Source: Streptomyces flaveus (lineage in GTDB: Bacteria; Actinomycetota; Actinomycetes; Streptomycetales; Streptomycetaceae). Taken from it: 49,383 nt of DNA. Position 1 is the stretch's first letter, and the number at the start of each line of letters is the position of its first letter. Location of the stretch: contig NZ_BMPQ01000009.1 in the NCBI RefSeq assembly GCF_014647675.1, forward strand, positions 93,157 through 142,539. Direction: 5' to 3'. Under the pieces are notes generated by a model. The model was not told the origin of the DNA. It was given only the letters and a program-made list of their open reading frames with translations, and made no database searches. Both the position numbers and the translations under genes were made by a program. Below are positions 24,791 through 32,894 of this stretch, piece by piece.

Positions 24791-26563
24791 CTACTTCACA
24801 GACACACTCTCGCCGGATGCGACACCGGATTCGCCGAACGCGTCAACGGCGACCCAATACTCCGCGCCCGCGTTCAGTGACCGCAAGTCGAGTGCCGTTC
24901 GCTCGTACACCAGCCAGCTGTGATAAAGCTTTTCCGGGTGTCGGCCGTAGCGGATGTTATAGCCGATGGCTCCCGCGACAGCGTCCCACTCGATCCTGGC
25001 GGTGCGGTCATCCACACGGGAGGCCCGAGCGCGGACTGGGCACGGAGCGTCGCCGTCGCCCGCCCCGAAGACCCGCACACCGCTGATGGCGAAGACACCA
25101 TCGAACGGCAGTCGGCCGCTGGTCACCCGAACGAACCGTGTCTGCTGCGGCGCGTCAAGGACGATGAAGGCGTGCGGAGCATCGCCACCCGCGCTCCGGG
25201 AGTCCCGCACGACGGTCCACTCCTGACCGTCCTTCGAGATCTCGACCACGATCTCCGCCGACTGATGGCTTGGAAAGATGCCCCGCCAAGAATGACCCAT
25301 GTCGGCTCCTTCGGAAGCCTGGGGTGCGACGCCGCTCAACTCATGATCTGCCAGATTGATCTGCAAGGAGTGCACGGTCTTGCACACGCCCAGGTCGACG
25401 GTCAGAGACTCGCCCGGTTCGCGGCTGGCGGCCGCCCACCAAGTGCGGACGTTTTCGTCAACGGCCGACGCCGGGTCGTGACCGGACGCCGAGGACGAAG
25501 CGACGACATCCGCCTTGTACGAGAGCAGCATCCAGGCGGGAGGCGTCCACGGATCGAACGGTCCGTCCGGGACCACCAACGGGAAGTCAGCAAAGTTCTG
25601 GTTGCAGAACAGCACACCGTCGTCGTCGAAGCCTGCAGGGAAAATGCCGATGCGTCGCTCGAACACGTCATTCACCGAGATGCGCATGGTCGCCGCATGC
25701 CACCAGTTTCCATGACGATCCTGGAAAGTGCTGCCGTGTCCTGCTCCGGTGATGAACCCTCCCGGTTTGGAGGAGAAAGGGCTGTCAAGCGAGTACTCAA
25801 AGGGCCCCAGGGGGGAGGTGGCCGTGTAATACCCGTCGGCATAGGTGTTCAGCTGTGTGCCGGGCGCTGCGTACTGCAGATAATACGTCCCTTCATGCTC
25901 GGTCATCCACGGACCTTCGATGTACGGGTCAGTACCCACGACCAGGGCGACGCGTTTCTCCCGCTCCGTCTGCGGCGGTACGACAACGTAGTCCTCGCCG
26001 AGTTGCTCCCAGCCGTGAGCAGAGACATCGGACCTGATCAGAGGCGACGGGTCGCCGATCGGGCTGAAGGTGTCCGAGAGCCGGACTCCGTAGAGGGGCG
26101 TCTTGTTGTCACATCCCCAGTAGAGGTACACGGAGTTGTCGGTGTCCTGGAACAGGTTCGGATCCCAGAAGGGGAAGGTACCGGGCGTGACCTCGACGAA
26201 GTCATCAGACAAGGGATCGGTGCTCCGGAAGAAAGGACAGTTGTCCTCCTTGCGGGACGCGCTGATGTAGAGCGCTCCGTCGATCTCCCGGACATCCGGC
26301 GCGTAGTCAAGGGCCGGCAGCTTGGATGTCGCGCGGTACTCCCACCGCACGAGGTCCTCAGAGTGCCAGAACCCTCCGGACATCGACACGAACATGTAGT
26401 AGCGGCCCCGGTACAACACGATGGACGGATCCGCTGCCTCCCGATGCACGCTTCGCCGCGGCTCACCGAGCTTCATGCCATTGACCGTGCCAGAGAAACG
26501 GATGTCCTGGTAACGGTAGGCAAGATCGAGCGGATTACAGATCACGCGTTCAGCAGAGGTCAT
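24791..26563 (-). CDS. GH43-family glycoside hydrolase with F5/8-type C and fibronectin III domains
   Basis: A 590-residue enzyme. The five-bladed propeller (about residues 35-335) shows the GH43 catalytic set: Asp45 in ADPS as base, Asp90 in APD, and Glu216 in EGPW as acid. A discoidin (F5/8 type C) domain (about 350-500) and a fibronectin type III domain (about 505-585) follow. GH43 enzymes are usually arabinofuranosidases or beta-xylosidases; the specificity here is open. No signal peptide is visible, odd for a protein with discoidin and fibronectin domains. The start at 26563 is chosen because the frame further upstream is antisense to a transposase remnant; the ribosome-binding site is weak. 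Its promoter region has been replaced by the IS110 remnant, so expression is doubtful. Confidence 0.85.
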   Translation of the reverse strand: MTSAERVICNPLDLAYRYQDIRFSGTVNGMKLGEPRRSVHREAADPSIVLYRGRYYMFVSMSGGFWHSEDLVRWEYRATSKLPALDYAPDVREIDGALYISASRKEDNCPFFRSTDPLSDDFVEVTPGTFPFWDPNLFQDTDNSVYLYWGCDNKTPLYGVRLSDTFSPIGDPSPLIRSDVSAHGWEQLGEDYVVVPPQTEREKRVALVVGTDPYIEGPWMTEHEGTYYLQYAAPGTQLNTYADGYYTATSPLGPFEYSLDSPFSSKPGGFITGAGHGSTFQDRHGNWWHAATMRISVNDVFERRIGIFPAGFDDDGVLFCNQNFADFPLVVPDGPFDPWTPPAWMLLSYKADVVASSSASGHDPASAVDENVRTWWAAASREPGESLTVDLGVCKTVHSLQINLADHELSGVAPQASEGADMGHSWRGIFPSHQSAEIVVEISKDGQEWTVVRDSRSAGGDAPHAFIVLDAPQQTRFVRVTSGRLPFDGVFAISGVRVFGAGDGDAPCPVRARASRVDDRTARIEWDAVAGAIGYNIRYGRHPEKLYHSWLVYERTALDLRSLNAGAEYWVAVDAFGESGVASGESVSVK

Positions 26564-26618
26564 CGGGGCATCGTCCTGTCGGTCGGTTTCTTCAACTCGG
26601 CTGCCGGGCTGATCAGTT

Positions 26619-27085
26619 GTGTCTCGGGAGGCCCGGGCCCAGAAGCCGGTACTCGACCCGGCCCACCTGCTCCTGGCGTTGGATGAACGGATCAAGGACA
26701 ACGACCGAGAGATCCGCGACATCCTCCGCACGGATGACCGAGCCGAGAACATCGAGTCGGTGCTCGGCATGGGCCCCATTCTGGGCGCCGAGTTCGTCAC
26801 CATCGTCGGCGATCTGTCCGGCTACCGTGATGCCGGCTGCCTGGCCTCGCACGCGGTTTTGGCCCCCGTGCCCCGCGACTCCGGTCGCTCCACCGGCAAC
26901 CATCACCGGCCTGAACGCTACAACCACCGTCTGCGCCGGCTGTTCTACAGGTCCGCGCAGTACTACCTCAAGAAGCAAGCCGACGGGATGATCCGCACCC
27001 AGGCGATCGTCTCGCTCGCCCGTCGCCGCGCGAAAGTGCTCTGGCAATGCTGCGTGCCAAGAGGCGGTTCACCTCCGCCCCGCCA
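26619..27085 (+). mobile_element. IS110-family transposase remnant (5'-truncated, deleted and frameshifted)
   Basis: The reading frame matches the C-terminal transposase_20 part of IS110 transposases: IESVLGMGPILGAEFVTIVG, SHAVLAPVPRDSGRS, HRPERYNHRLRRLFY and QAIVSLARRR. The catalytic RuvC-like N-terminal half is missing. The usual spacer between RRLFY and YYLKK is shortened, suggesting an in-frame deletion. Near 27044 one base is lost: the frame changes from KVLW to AMLRAKRRFTSAPPATQAG and then reaches a stop at about 27103. It is dead, and may be the scar of a rearrangement that cut the GH43 gene from its original upstream region. Confidence 0.85.
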
Positions 27086-27232
27086 GCCACGCAGGCGGGT
27101 TGACACGATCATTCAGGTTCTCCTTGACTGCGCGTGCGTGATCGGCGAACCGACCGCCTCAATCCTTAAGTTAGGTTCGTATTTCGAGATTGTTTTGGAC
27201 GCTAGCACACGGCTCAAGTCGTGTGGAAGCTC

Positions 27233-27856
27233 TCAGGCCACGTCGTCAACCACCCCTGCGATGAAGGCCTCGATGCCTGTCGATATGTCCACCGCGCCTG
27301 GGTTGTACAGCCACTGGATCTGGAGTCCATCGAAGACGGCGACGAGCAGGTTCGCGAGGACGTCCGGCTTCGTGTCCACCTTCAGGCGTCCGCGACCGCG
27401 CAACTCTGCAAAGATCCGGGTCAGGTGGAGGCGCAGGCTGTCGTAGCGGGCCCGGTACAACTCGTGCGCGGGATGCTCGCTGACCGTGGCCTCACTCGAG
27501 ATGATGCTGTGCAGCTGAATCAGCCCTGGTCGGGTCTCATTGGCGTGCGCGACTCGCAGTTGAGTCTGCAGTACGTCCAGGTCGTCGGCTTCCCGGACGA
27601 TCGCGGCCGTCTCCCGTTCGTGTGCGGCGAGCACCTCGACCAGCAGTTCCGCCTTGCTGTCGAAGTGGTGCAGCAGTCCGGTCTGGCTGATGCCGGCTCG
27701 CTCTGCGATCTCTTTCATGGTGGCGCCGTGGAATCCTCCGGCCCCGAACGCCTCGATGCAGGCGTCGAGGATCTTCTGCCGCACCTCGGCGGTCTTCGCG
27801 TAGGCCCCCCGGGGGCCGCGGGCCCCGATGCTCGCTGTCTTCGTCTGCTTTGTCAC
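27233..27856 (-). CDS. TetR-family transcriptional regulator
   Basis: A 207-residue regulator. The DNA-binding domain (about residues 22-70) contains TMKEIAERAGISQTGLLHHFDSK; the C-terminal domain is helical. The gene is divergent from the GH2 fragment and GH35 gene, which are its most likely targets. The intergenic region contains the imperfect repeat listed at 27893. It differs clearly in sequence from the TetR at 35606, so the two halves of the island have separate sensors. Confidence 0.87.
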   Translation of the reverse strand: MTKQTKTASIGARGPRGAYAKTAEVRQKILDACIEAFGAGGFHGATMKEIAERAGISQTGLLHHFDSKAELLVEVLAAHERETAAIVREADDLDVLQTQLRVAHANETRPGLIQLHSIISSEATVSEHPAHELYRARYDSLRLHLTRIFAELRGRGRLKVDTKPDVLANLLVAVFDGLQIQWLYNPGAVDISTGIEAFIAGVVDDVA

Positions 27857-27892
27857 AGGTCGAGCATAGGGCCGGTCCCAGCACCTGTCTCA

Positions 27893-27916
27893 ATTTGGAA
27901 TCACACTTCTATTTTA
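27893..27916. promoter_or_regulatory. Possible operator upstream of the TetR gene
   Basis: AATTTGGAA and TTCTATTTT lie six bases apart in an unusually AT-rich patch; they match an inverted repeat at about 6 of 9 positions. It lies roughly 35 bases before the TetR start and between the divergent genes. This is a weak pattern and the boundaries are approximate. Confidence 0.25.
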
Positions 27917-28086
27917 GGCGTAGGCGCGGCTACGGTTGGCGCATCCATCCGGTACCGACGTCGCAACCCGCGTGTGCCCCCAGGCGTCGGCTCATACCCG
28001 TCCCATGGAGACCTTGTGACCACGATCCAGCCCGAACTCCTTGGGGGTCCGCCACGGCGAGCCAATGGGTGGAGGGCGACAACACC

Positions 28087-28755
28087 ATGCAACCGGGGGC
28101 TGGCGAAGAACGCACGCTCGGCGTCCAGCCCGGCGGCGAGGCCGTCGCTCACGACCACCGTTACGACGAGGGCGCGCCGCTGTCGGCCAGGGGCCCTCTC
28201 AACCCCCGTCGACGCGGTGGCGAATGGACCGGCGTCGGATTGTCGAACAAAGAGGATCCCGTGCTCCGCTCCGCATTCGACGACAACTGGCAGGCCCGCC
28301 CCAAGGGTGAGGGGCACCGCTTCCGCACCGCCTTCGAGACCGCCTACCAGCCGGGCGAACTGGAAGCCATCGCCTACCGCGGCGGCGAACCGGTCGGCCG
28401 CATCTCGTTGCGATCCGCCACCGGTCCGGTCCGGTTGCGCGCCGAGGCCGACCGGCCGACGGCCACCGCGCACAGCGGCGACCTCGTCTATGTCACCCTC
28501 GCCCTGACCGACGCGGACGGCACCCTCCATGCTGCCGCCGACCGGATGGTGAACCTCGAAGTCACCGGCGCCGGCACCCTGCTGGCGTTCGGCAGCGCGG
28601 ATCCCTGCACCCAAGAGCGCTGCGACGCCAAGGACCGCCGCACCTACCAGGGGCGCGCGATCGCGGTCATACGCCCCACCGGCGTCGGCGAGATCTGGAT
28701 CACCGCTACGGCGCCGGGCTGCGACGTGGCCCAGACCACTGTCACAGCCACATGA
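28087..28755 (+). pseudogene. C-terminal fragment of a GH2 glycoside hydrolase
   Basis: From about 28296 to the stop at 28755 the protein aligns with the C-terminal domain of the intact GH2 enzyme at 37753-40218. Shared segments are PGELxAxxYR, SLRSATGPxRL and GRAxAxxRPxGxGEI. The catalytic barrel is absent. The first 70 codons (28087-28295) do not resemble a GH2 and look like unrelated sequence read in frame. A GGAGGG at 28072-28077 could allow translation of a 222-residue product, but with no active site. Its divergent TetR and downstream GH35 suggest that an intact GH2 once headed this unit. Confidence 0.7.
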
Positions 28756-28816
28756 GCGAGCACTCCATGGCCGACCCCGATGCCCCGCTCCGAGTCCACC
28801 GACTGAGAGAAAGTCC

Positions 28817-30478
28817 ATGACTGCAGCTATCCCCGGACAGCCCACCCGAGTGCGACTGGAAGGGCTGGACCTGCTCATCGACGGTGCTCCCTTCGTTCTC
28901 CTCGGCGCCGAAGTACACAACTCCAGCTCCAGTACCCCGCAGGCCATCAGCACGGCCTTCGACAAGGTCAGCGCTCTGGGCGCGAACACGGTCCTCGCGC
29001 CCGTGGCCTGGGACCTGTGGGAGCCGTCGGAGGGAACCTTCGACACCGCCCTGCTCGATAGCATGATCACCGCGGCCCGTGAGCGCGGCCTGAAACTGGT
29101 GCCGCTGTGGTTCGGATCGTGGAAGAACGCCATGTCCTCGTACGTCCCGGCATGGGTCAAGCAGGACACCGACCGCTTCCCCCGGGCTCACACCACGACG
29201 AGCGGCCGGATCGAACACCTGTCACCGTTCGCCGCCGAGTCACGCGATGCCGATGCCCGCGCCTTCCACGCGCTCATGGACCACCTGCGGGACGTCGACC
29301 AGCAACAGACCGCGGTAATGGTCCAGGTGGAGAATGAGGTGGGACTCCTCGGCGACTCCCGCGATCGCAGCCCGCTGGCCGAGAAGGCATTCCACTCCAC
29401 GGTCCCGCCTGCCGTCGTCGAAGCCATCGCACGGTCTGGCCACATGCCGGTGCACCAGGACTGGCTCGCGGCGGGATCGCGCCGCGAGGGGAGCTGGCCC
29501 GAGCTACTCGGCCAGGGGCCCAACGCCGACGAGGCGTTCATGGCCCACGCCTACGCCGCCTACATCGAGCACGTCGCCTCTGCCGGGCGGAAGGCCAACG
29601 ACGTGCCGCTGTACGTCAACGCCTGGCTCGACGCCCCACTGGAACTGGACCTGCCCACAGGCCTGAGCCGCGAGCAACCCCCGCAGGACACCGCGCCCGA
29701 GACAGCCGGCACCGTCGCCCTCGCCGGCGGCCAGCAGCCCGGCACCTACCCCAGCGGCGGACCGCTCCCACGCGTCGCCCCGATCTGGCAGACCGCCGCC
29801 CCCACACTCGACTTCCTGGCCCCGGACATCTACTTCGGCGACACCAACGCGATCTGCCGCGACTACACCCAGGCGACCGGTCGGCTCTTCATCCCCGAAA
29901 TGCGCCGCAGCCCGGCGGGCATCGGCCTGATGTTCACGGCAATCGGCGAGTACGGCGCGCTCGGCGTCGCCCCGTTCGGCGTCGACTCCCTGCCTGGCGA
30001 CACCCCGGACGGCGTGGCCCTCGCCGACGCCTACCGCCTGCTGACCGCGGCGACCGACCGCACCCGCGCCGGAGCGAGGAGAGTCACGGGATTCATGCTC
30101 GACCACGAGCGCCCCACTACCCGGCACTCGGCCGACCCGTACACCCTGGCCTTCGACGCCCCAGGTCCGTTCAGGCAGTCCGGCGGTCCCGCCTACGGGC
30201 TGGTCCTGCAGGAGGAACGGGACCAGTTCCTCCTGGTGGGCCGCGGATTCACGACGAGATTCACGGCAGCTCAGGACGCCAGGGTCGGCATCCTGTCCGT
30301 CGAGGAACTGGACTTCGACGGCCGATGGACCGTCACCCGCCGACTGGGCGGCGACGAGACCTCGTCGGGCGCCTCAGTGCGGCTGCACAGCCTTGACGCT
30401 TCCCAGCCGGCCTTCTTCCCGATCCCTCTCCCGCTGACCTCCACCGGGATCGTCCGCGTCCGTCTTTACACCTACTGA
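28817..30478 (+). CDS. GH35-like beta-galactosidase with DUF5597-type C-terminus
   Basis: A 553-residue protein. A TIM barrel begins near residue 12 with the GAEVHNSSSS strand of the GH35/GH42 clan. Glu174 in QVENEVG is the expected acid/base and Glu361 in FIPEMRR the expected nucleophile. The C-terminal part (about 420-553) resembles the DUF5597 domain found after such barrels. No signal peptide, so cytosolic. The likely substrate is a beta-galactoside fragment; the exact linkage is unknown. It has a good purine-rich ribosome-binding site (GAGAGAAAG) and starts 61 bases after the GH2 fragment, probably as part of the same transcript. Confidence 0.85.
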   Translation: MTAAIPGQPTRVRLEGLDLLIDGAPFVLLGAEVHNSSSSTPQAISTAFDKVSALGANTVLAPVAWDLWEPSEGTFDTALLDSMITAARERGLKLVPLWFGSWKNAMSSYVPAWVKQDTDRFPRAHTTTSGRIEHLSPFAAESRDADARAFHALMDHLRDVDQQQTAVMVQVENEVGLLGDSRDRSPLAEKAFHSTVPPAVVEAIARSGHMPVHQDWLAAGSRREGSWPELLGQGPNADEAFMAHAYAAYIEHVASAGRKANDVPLYVNAWLDAPLELDLPTGLSREQPPQDTAPETAGTVALAGGQQPGTYPSGGPLPRVAPIWQTAAPTLDFLAPDIYFGDTNAICRDYTQATGRLFIPEMRRSPAGIGLMFTAIGEYGALGVAPFGVDSLPGDTPDGVALADAYRLLTAATDRTRAGARRVTGFMLDHERPTTRHSADPYTLAFDAPGPFRQSGGPAYGLVLQEERDQFLLVGRGFTTRFTAAQDARVGILSVEELDFDGRWTVTRRLGGDETSSGASVRLHSLDASQPAFFPIPLPLTSTGIVRVRLYTY

Positions 30479-30496
30479 GCGGACAAGGCCGTCCCC

Positions 30497-30815
30497 GATG
30501 GGCCTTGACCCTTGATCCTGGACACACGAGACATTGGATCCTGGGGATCTGAGAACGGACATCTCGTGGTCGTGAAGAACTATGCGCCGCAGTTCAAGGC
30601 GGACGCGGTCGCGCTGTACCAGTCGCGGCCCGAGGCGACGATCCGGCAGGTCGCTGCAGATCTGGGGATCAATCCCGAGACCTTGCGGAACTGGGTCCGG
30701 GCAGCCGGTGCGAGTCGGCCGCGGGGACGCCGGGCGGAAGCTCCGACCGAGCCGCCGATGCCGTTGGAGGCGGAGAACGCCGCTCTGCGCAAGAAGGTCC
30801 GCGAGCTGGAGGTGC
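30497..30815 (+). mobile_element. IS3-family element, left end with truncated OrfA
   Basis: From GTG 30566 a frame encodes KNYAPQFKADAVALYQ, ATIRQVAADLGINPETLRNW and AENAALRKKVRELE, the helix-turn-helix and start of the leucine-zipper region of an IS3 OrfA. Homology stops abruptly near 30812. OrfB, with the DDE catalytic domain, is missing. The stretch 30499-30525 (GGGCCTTGACCCTTGATCC and on) resembles an IS3-type terminal end. The 3' boundary lies inside the neighbouring SDR gene, so the element removed or fused to the end of that gene. Confidence 0.8.
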
Positions 30816-31607
30816 GAGGTCGGCCAGTAGCCCCCCGACCCGGGCACGAGCCCGGTCGGCGACGCCGCTTCCGGGGGCGGAGTGCACGCGGTCGGCCTCG
30901 ATGGCGGCAAGGGCGGCCTCGGCGACCGCCCTCGCGGACATGACCCCGGGCAGGCCCTTCATGGTTGAGCCGTCAACGCCGGGTGGAAGCGCGGCGACAC
31001 CGAGCGTCGCCGAGTTCTGGCCCAGGGGGGTGTCGACCAGGCCGGGGCAGAGCACGGTTGCGCCCACCTTCCGAGCCGCGCGTCGCAGTTCGGCGTCGAG
31101 GGTCTCGGTGAGACCGACCACCGCGTGCATCGTGCCCGTGTAAGGGGTGCGGTCAGGCAGGGGAGCCAGACCGCCGGACGAGGCGGTGTTGAGGATGTGG
31201 CCGCTGCCCTGGTCGATCAGGTGGGGAGCAAAGCTGCGTACGCCGTGGATGACCCCCATCACCTTGATGTCGATCATGCGGCGCCACGTGGTGAGTTCCT
31301 GCTCCCACATCGGCGCGGCGGGCGATACGACGCCCGCGTTGTTGCAGACGAGGTCCACGCGGCCGTAGGCGTCGATTGTCTGGTCGGCGAGCCGGTCGAC
31401 AGAGGCTGCGTCGGTTACGTCGGCGACGACACCGATGGCGTCCACGTCGCCGGCGCCCAGCCGCGCGACGGCCTCGTTCAGGCCGTCCTCACGGACGTCG
31501 GAGAGGACGATGCGTACGCCGCGGGCCGCGAGCGCCTCGGCCAGGCCGTACCCGATGCCGCTGGCGCCACCCGTGATGACAGCGACCTGTCCCTTGACGA
31601 TCTTCAT
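30669..31607 (-). CDS. Short-chain dehydrogenase/reductase with 3' end fused to IS3 sequence
   Basis: A 312-codon frame. Residues 1 to about 262 are a classical SDR: TGGASGIGYG for cofactor binding, CNNAG, and a Thr/Tyr region NTASSGG then YTGTMHAV, where the usual YxxxK reads YTGTM, so the catalytic lysine is not in its standard place. It resembles SDRs that oxidise or reduce sugars or steroids, but the altered motif makes activity uncertain. The last 50 residues (APPARGPSC onward) are IS3 OrfA DNA read in antisense; the native stop is lost at the junction near 30812. On the minus strand it lies 53 bases downstream of the GH3 remnant and was probably in its operon. Confidence 0.72.
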   Translation of the reverse strand: MKIVKGQVAVITGGASGIGYGLAEALAARGVRIVLSDVREDGLNEAVARLGAGDVDAIGVVADVTDAASVDRLADQTIDAYGRVDLVCNNAGVVSPAAPMWEQELTTWRRMIDIKVMGVIHGVRSFAPHLIDQGSGHILNTASSGGLAPLPDRTPYTGTMHAVVGLTETLDAELRRAARKVGATVLCPGLVDTPLGQNSATLGVAALPPGVDGSTMKGLPGVMSARAVAEAALAAIEADRVHSAPGSGVADRARARVGGLLADLAPPARGPSCAERRSPPPTASAARSELPPGVPAADSHRLPGPSSARSRD

Positions 31608-31660
31608 GCTGTGTCGGTTCCTTCCACCATGGAATGTGCGGGGTTGGGGATGTGGGCAGA

Positions 31661-32812
31661 TCAGTTGGGCTGGACGCCCACCGTCAGGACTGATGCGTCC
31701 GCGTGGCGGGCCGCGTGCACCGTGAAGAAACCGGCCTCGACCCGCCAGTCGTGATCTTCGGCCGACCAGTTGGCGAACAGCCGTCTGGGAACGGTGATGT
31801 GCGCGCTCACGGTCTCGCCAGGGGAGGCGTGAACGATGGCGCTGCCCGCGAACCAGCGCGGCGGACGGGCCAGTTGCGACTCGCGTCGGCTGAGATACAC
31901 CTGCACGACCTCGCGGCCCGGCCGATCACCGACGTTGGCCACCTCGACGCGGATCCGCGCGTCCCCGCAAGGAGCGGTGTAACGCCACGTGATGTAGCCC
32001 TGTCCCGCGCCGAACCAGTGAGCCGGTCGAGCCCCGGAGCGCAGCCAGGCGCGGTAGCCGATGTCGCCAGCTCACCAGCAGCGCACGCGCACCGTCGGTG
32101 CACGCGGTGAGCACAGGAGCACCCGAGTTGATGACGACGGCCGTGTTCGAGTTGGCCGCCACGACCGCCCGGACCAGCTCGTCCCTGGCCGGCAGGCAGC
32201 GGCAGGTGACCTCGACCGCGTAGGTGTCGGCGAGTTGGGGCGCACCGATGTACAACAGCGGCCCGTCGGTGCGCACTTCGCTGTACACCTCGTCCCCGGA
32301 CGCGCCGAGAAAGCGCACGCGAGCCCCGCTCTTGCCGGCGACCGGTTCGGTGAGCTGCTCTTTCTTCACCACCATCACTTGGCCGGGCCCGTACACGCTC
32401 GGCGTGTGGACCACGTCGACGCCGTGCGCGGCGAGCGCAGAGGTCAGCCCGCTCAGTGGCGCAACGGTGTAGGGCGCGTTCACGAAGGCGCTGCCACCGC
32501 CCTGAGTGCGGCCTTCGCGCGCGCTGGGGCCGATGACAGCGACGCGACGGTCGGCACCCGGTGTCGAGGGGCAGCAGATCGCCCTCGTTGCGCAGCAGGA
32601 CGGTGCCGGCCGCAGCGGCCTCACGCAGCAGAGCGGCGACCTCCGTGTCCGTCACGGGGGCGACCTCCTGTGGCTCGTAGCCCTTCAGCGCTCCGACGCG
32701 AGAGGCGAGCCGCAGCAGTCGAACTTGGCCCGCAGCACCCGGCGGACGCAGACATCCACGGCACGCTCGTCCACCGCGCCCCGGCGTACCTCCTCGACCA
32801 GGGTGCTGCCTT
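31661..32812 (-). pseudogene. GH3 beta-glucosidase remnant (PA14-containing), multiply frameshifted
   Basis: Four minus-strand pieces are collinear with a GH3 enzyme. (a) EEVRRGAVDERAVDVCVRRV, from about 32808. (b) ALKGYEP and REAAAAGTVLLRNEGDLL, frame open to about 32560. (c) RRVAVIGPSAREG, then a PA14-like part (VRFLGASGDEVYSEVR) and NTAVVINSGAPVL, to about 32072. (d) GYRAWLRSG, HWFGAGQGYITW and the fibronectin-like end ANVGDRPGREVVQVYLSRRE to the stop at 31661. Between a and b is a 20-base insertion, between b and c one extra G in a GGG run at 32557-32559, and between c and d a deletion of several dozen codons. The catalytic N-terminal barrel is missing altogether. Confidence 0.82.
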
Positions 32813-32885
32813 CCTCGCCTCCCCCGCCGCCGGCGACATCAACGGGGTCGTGCTGCCGGTCGACGACGGCTGGTCGGCCGTCTGA
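32805..32885 (+). pseudogene. C-terminal fragment of a second SDR dehydrogenase
   Basis: The last 26 codons before the stop at 32883-32885 read AAFLASPAAGDINGVVLPVDDGWSAV, shown here only to mark its landmarks FLAS, INGVVLPVD and WSAV. This is the classic end of an SDR of the sugar- or oxoacyl-reductase type. Everything upstream is absent; the adjoining DNA belongs to the GH3 remnant on the other strand, so a breakpoint joins two truncated genes at about 32808. Confidence 0.7.
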
Positions 32886-32894
32886 GGGACGGCG

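Noticed and set aside
24920..26686. 588-codon plus-strand frame opposite the GH43 gene
   Set aside because: Antisense shadow; the GH43 frame shows catalytic motifs and three domains.
26563..26803. N-terminal extension of GH43 starting at 26803
   Set aside because: The 80 extra codons are antisense to the IS110 remnant, are Ser/Arg-rich and do not belong to the GH43 fold.
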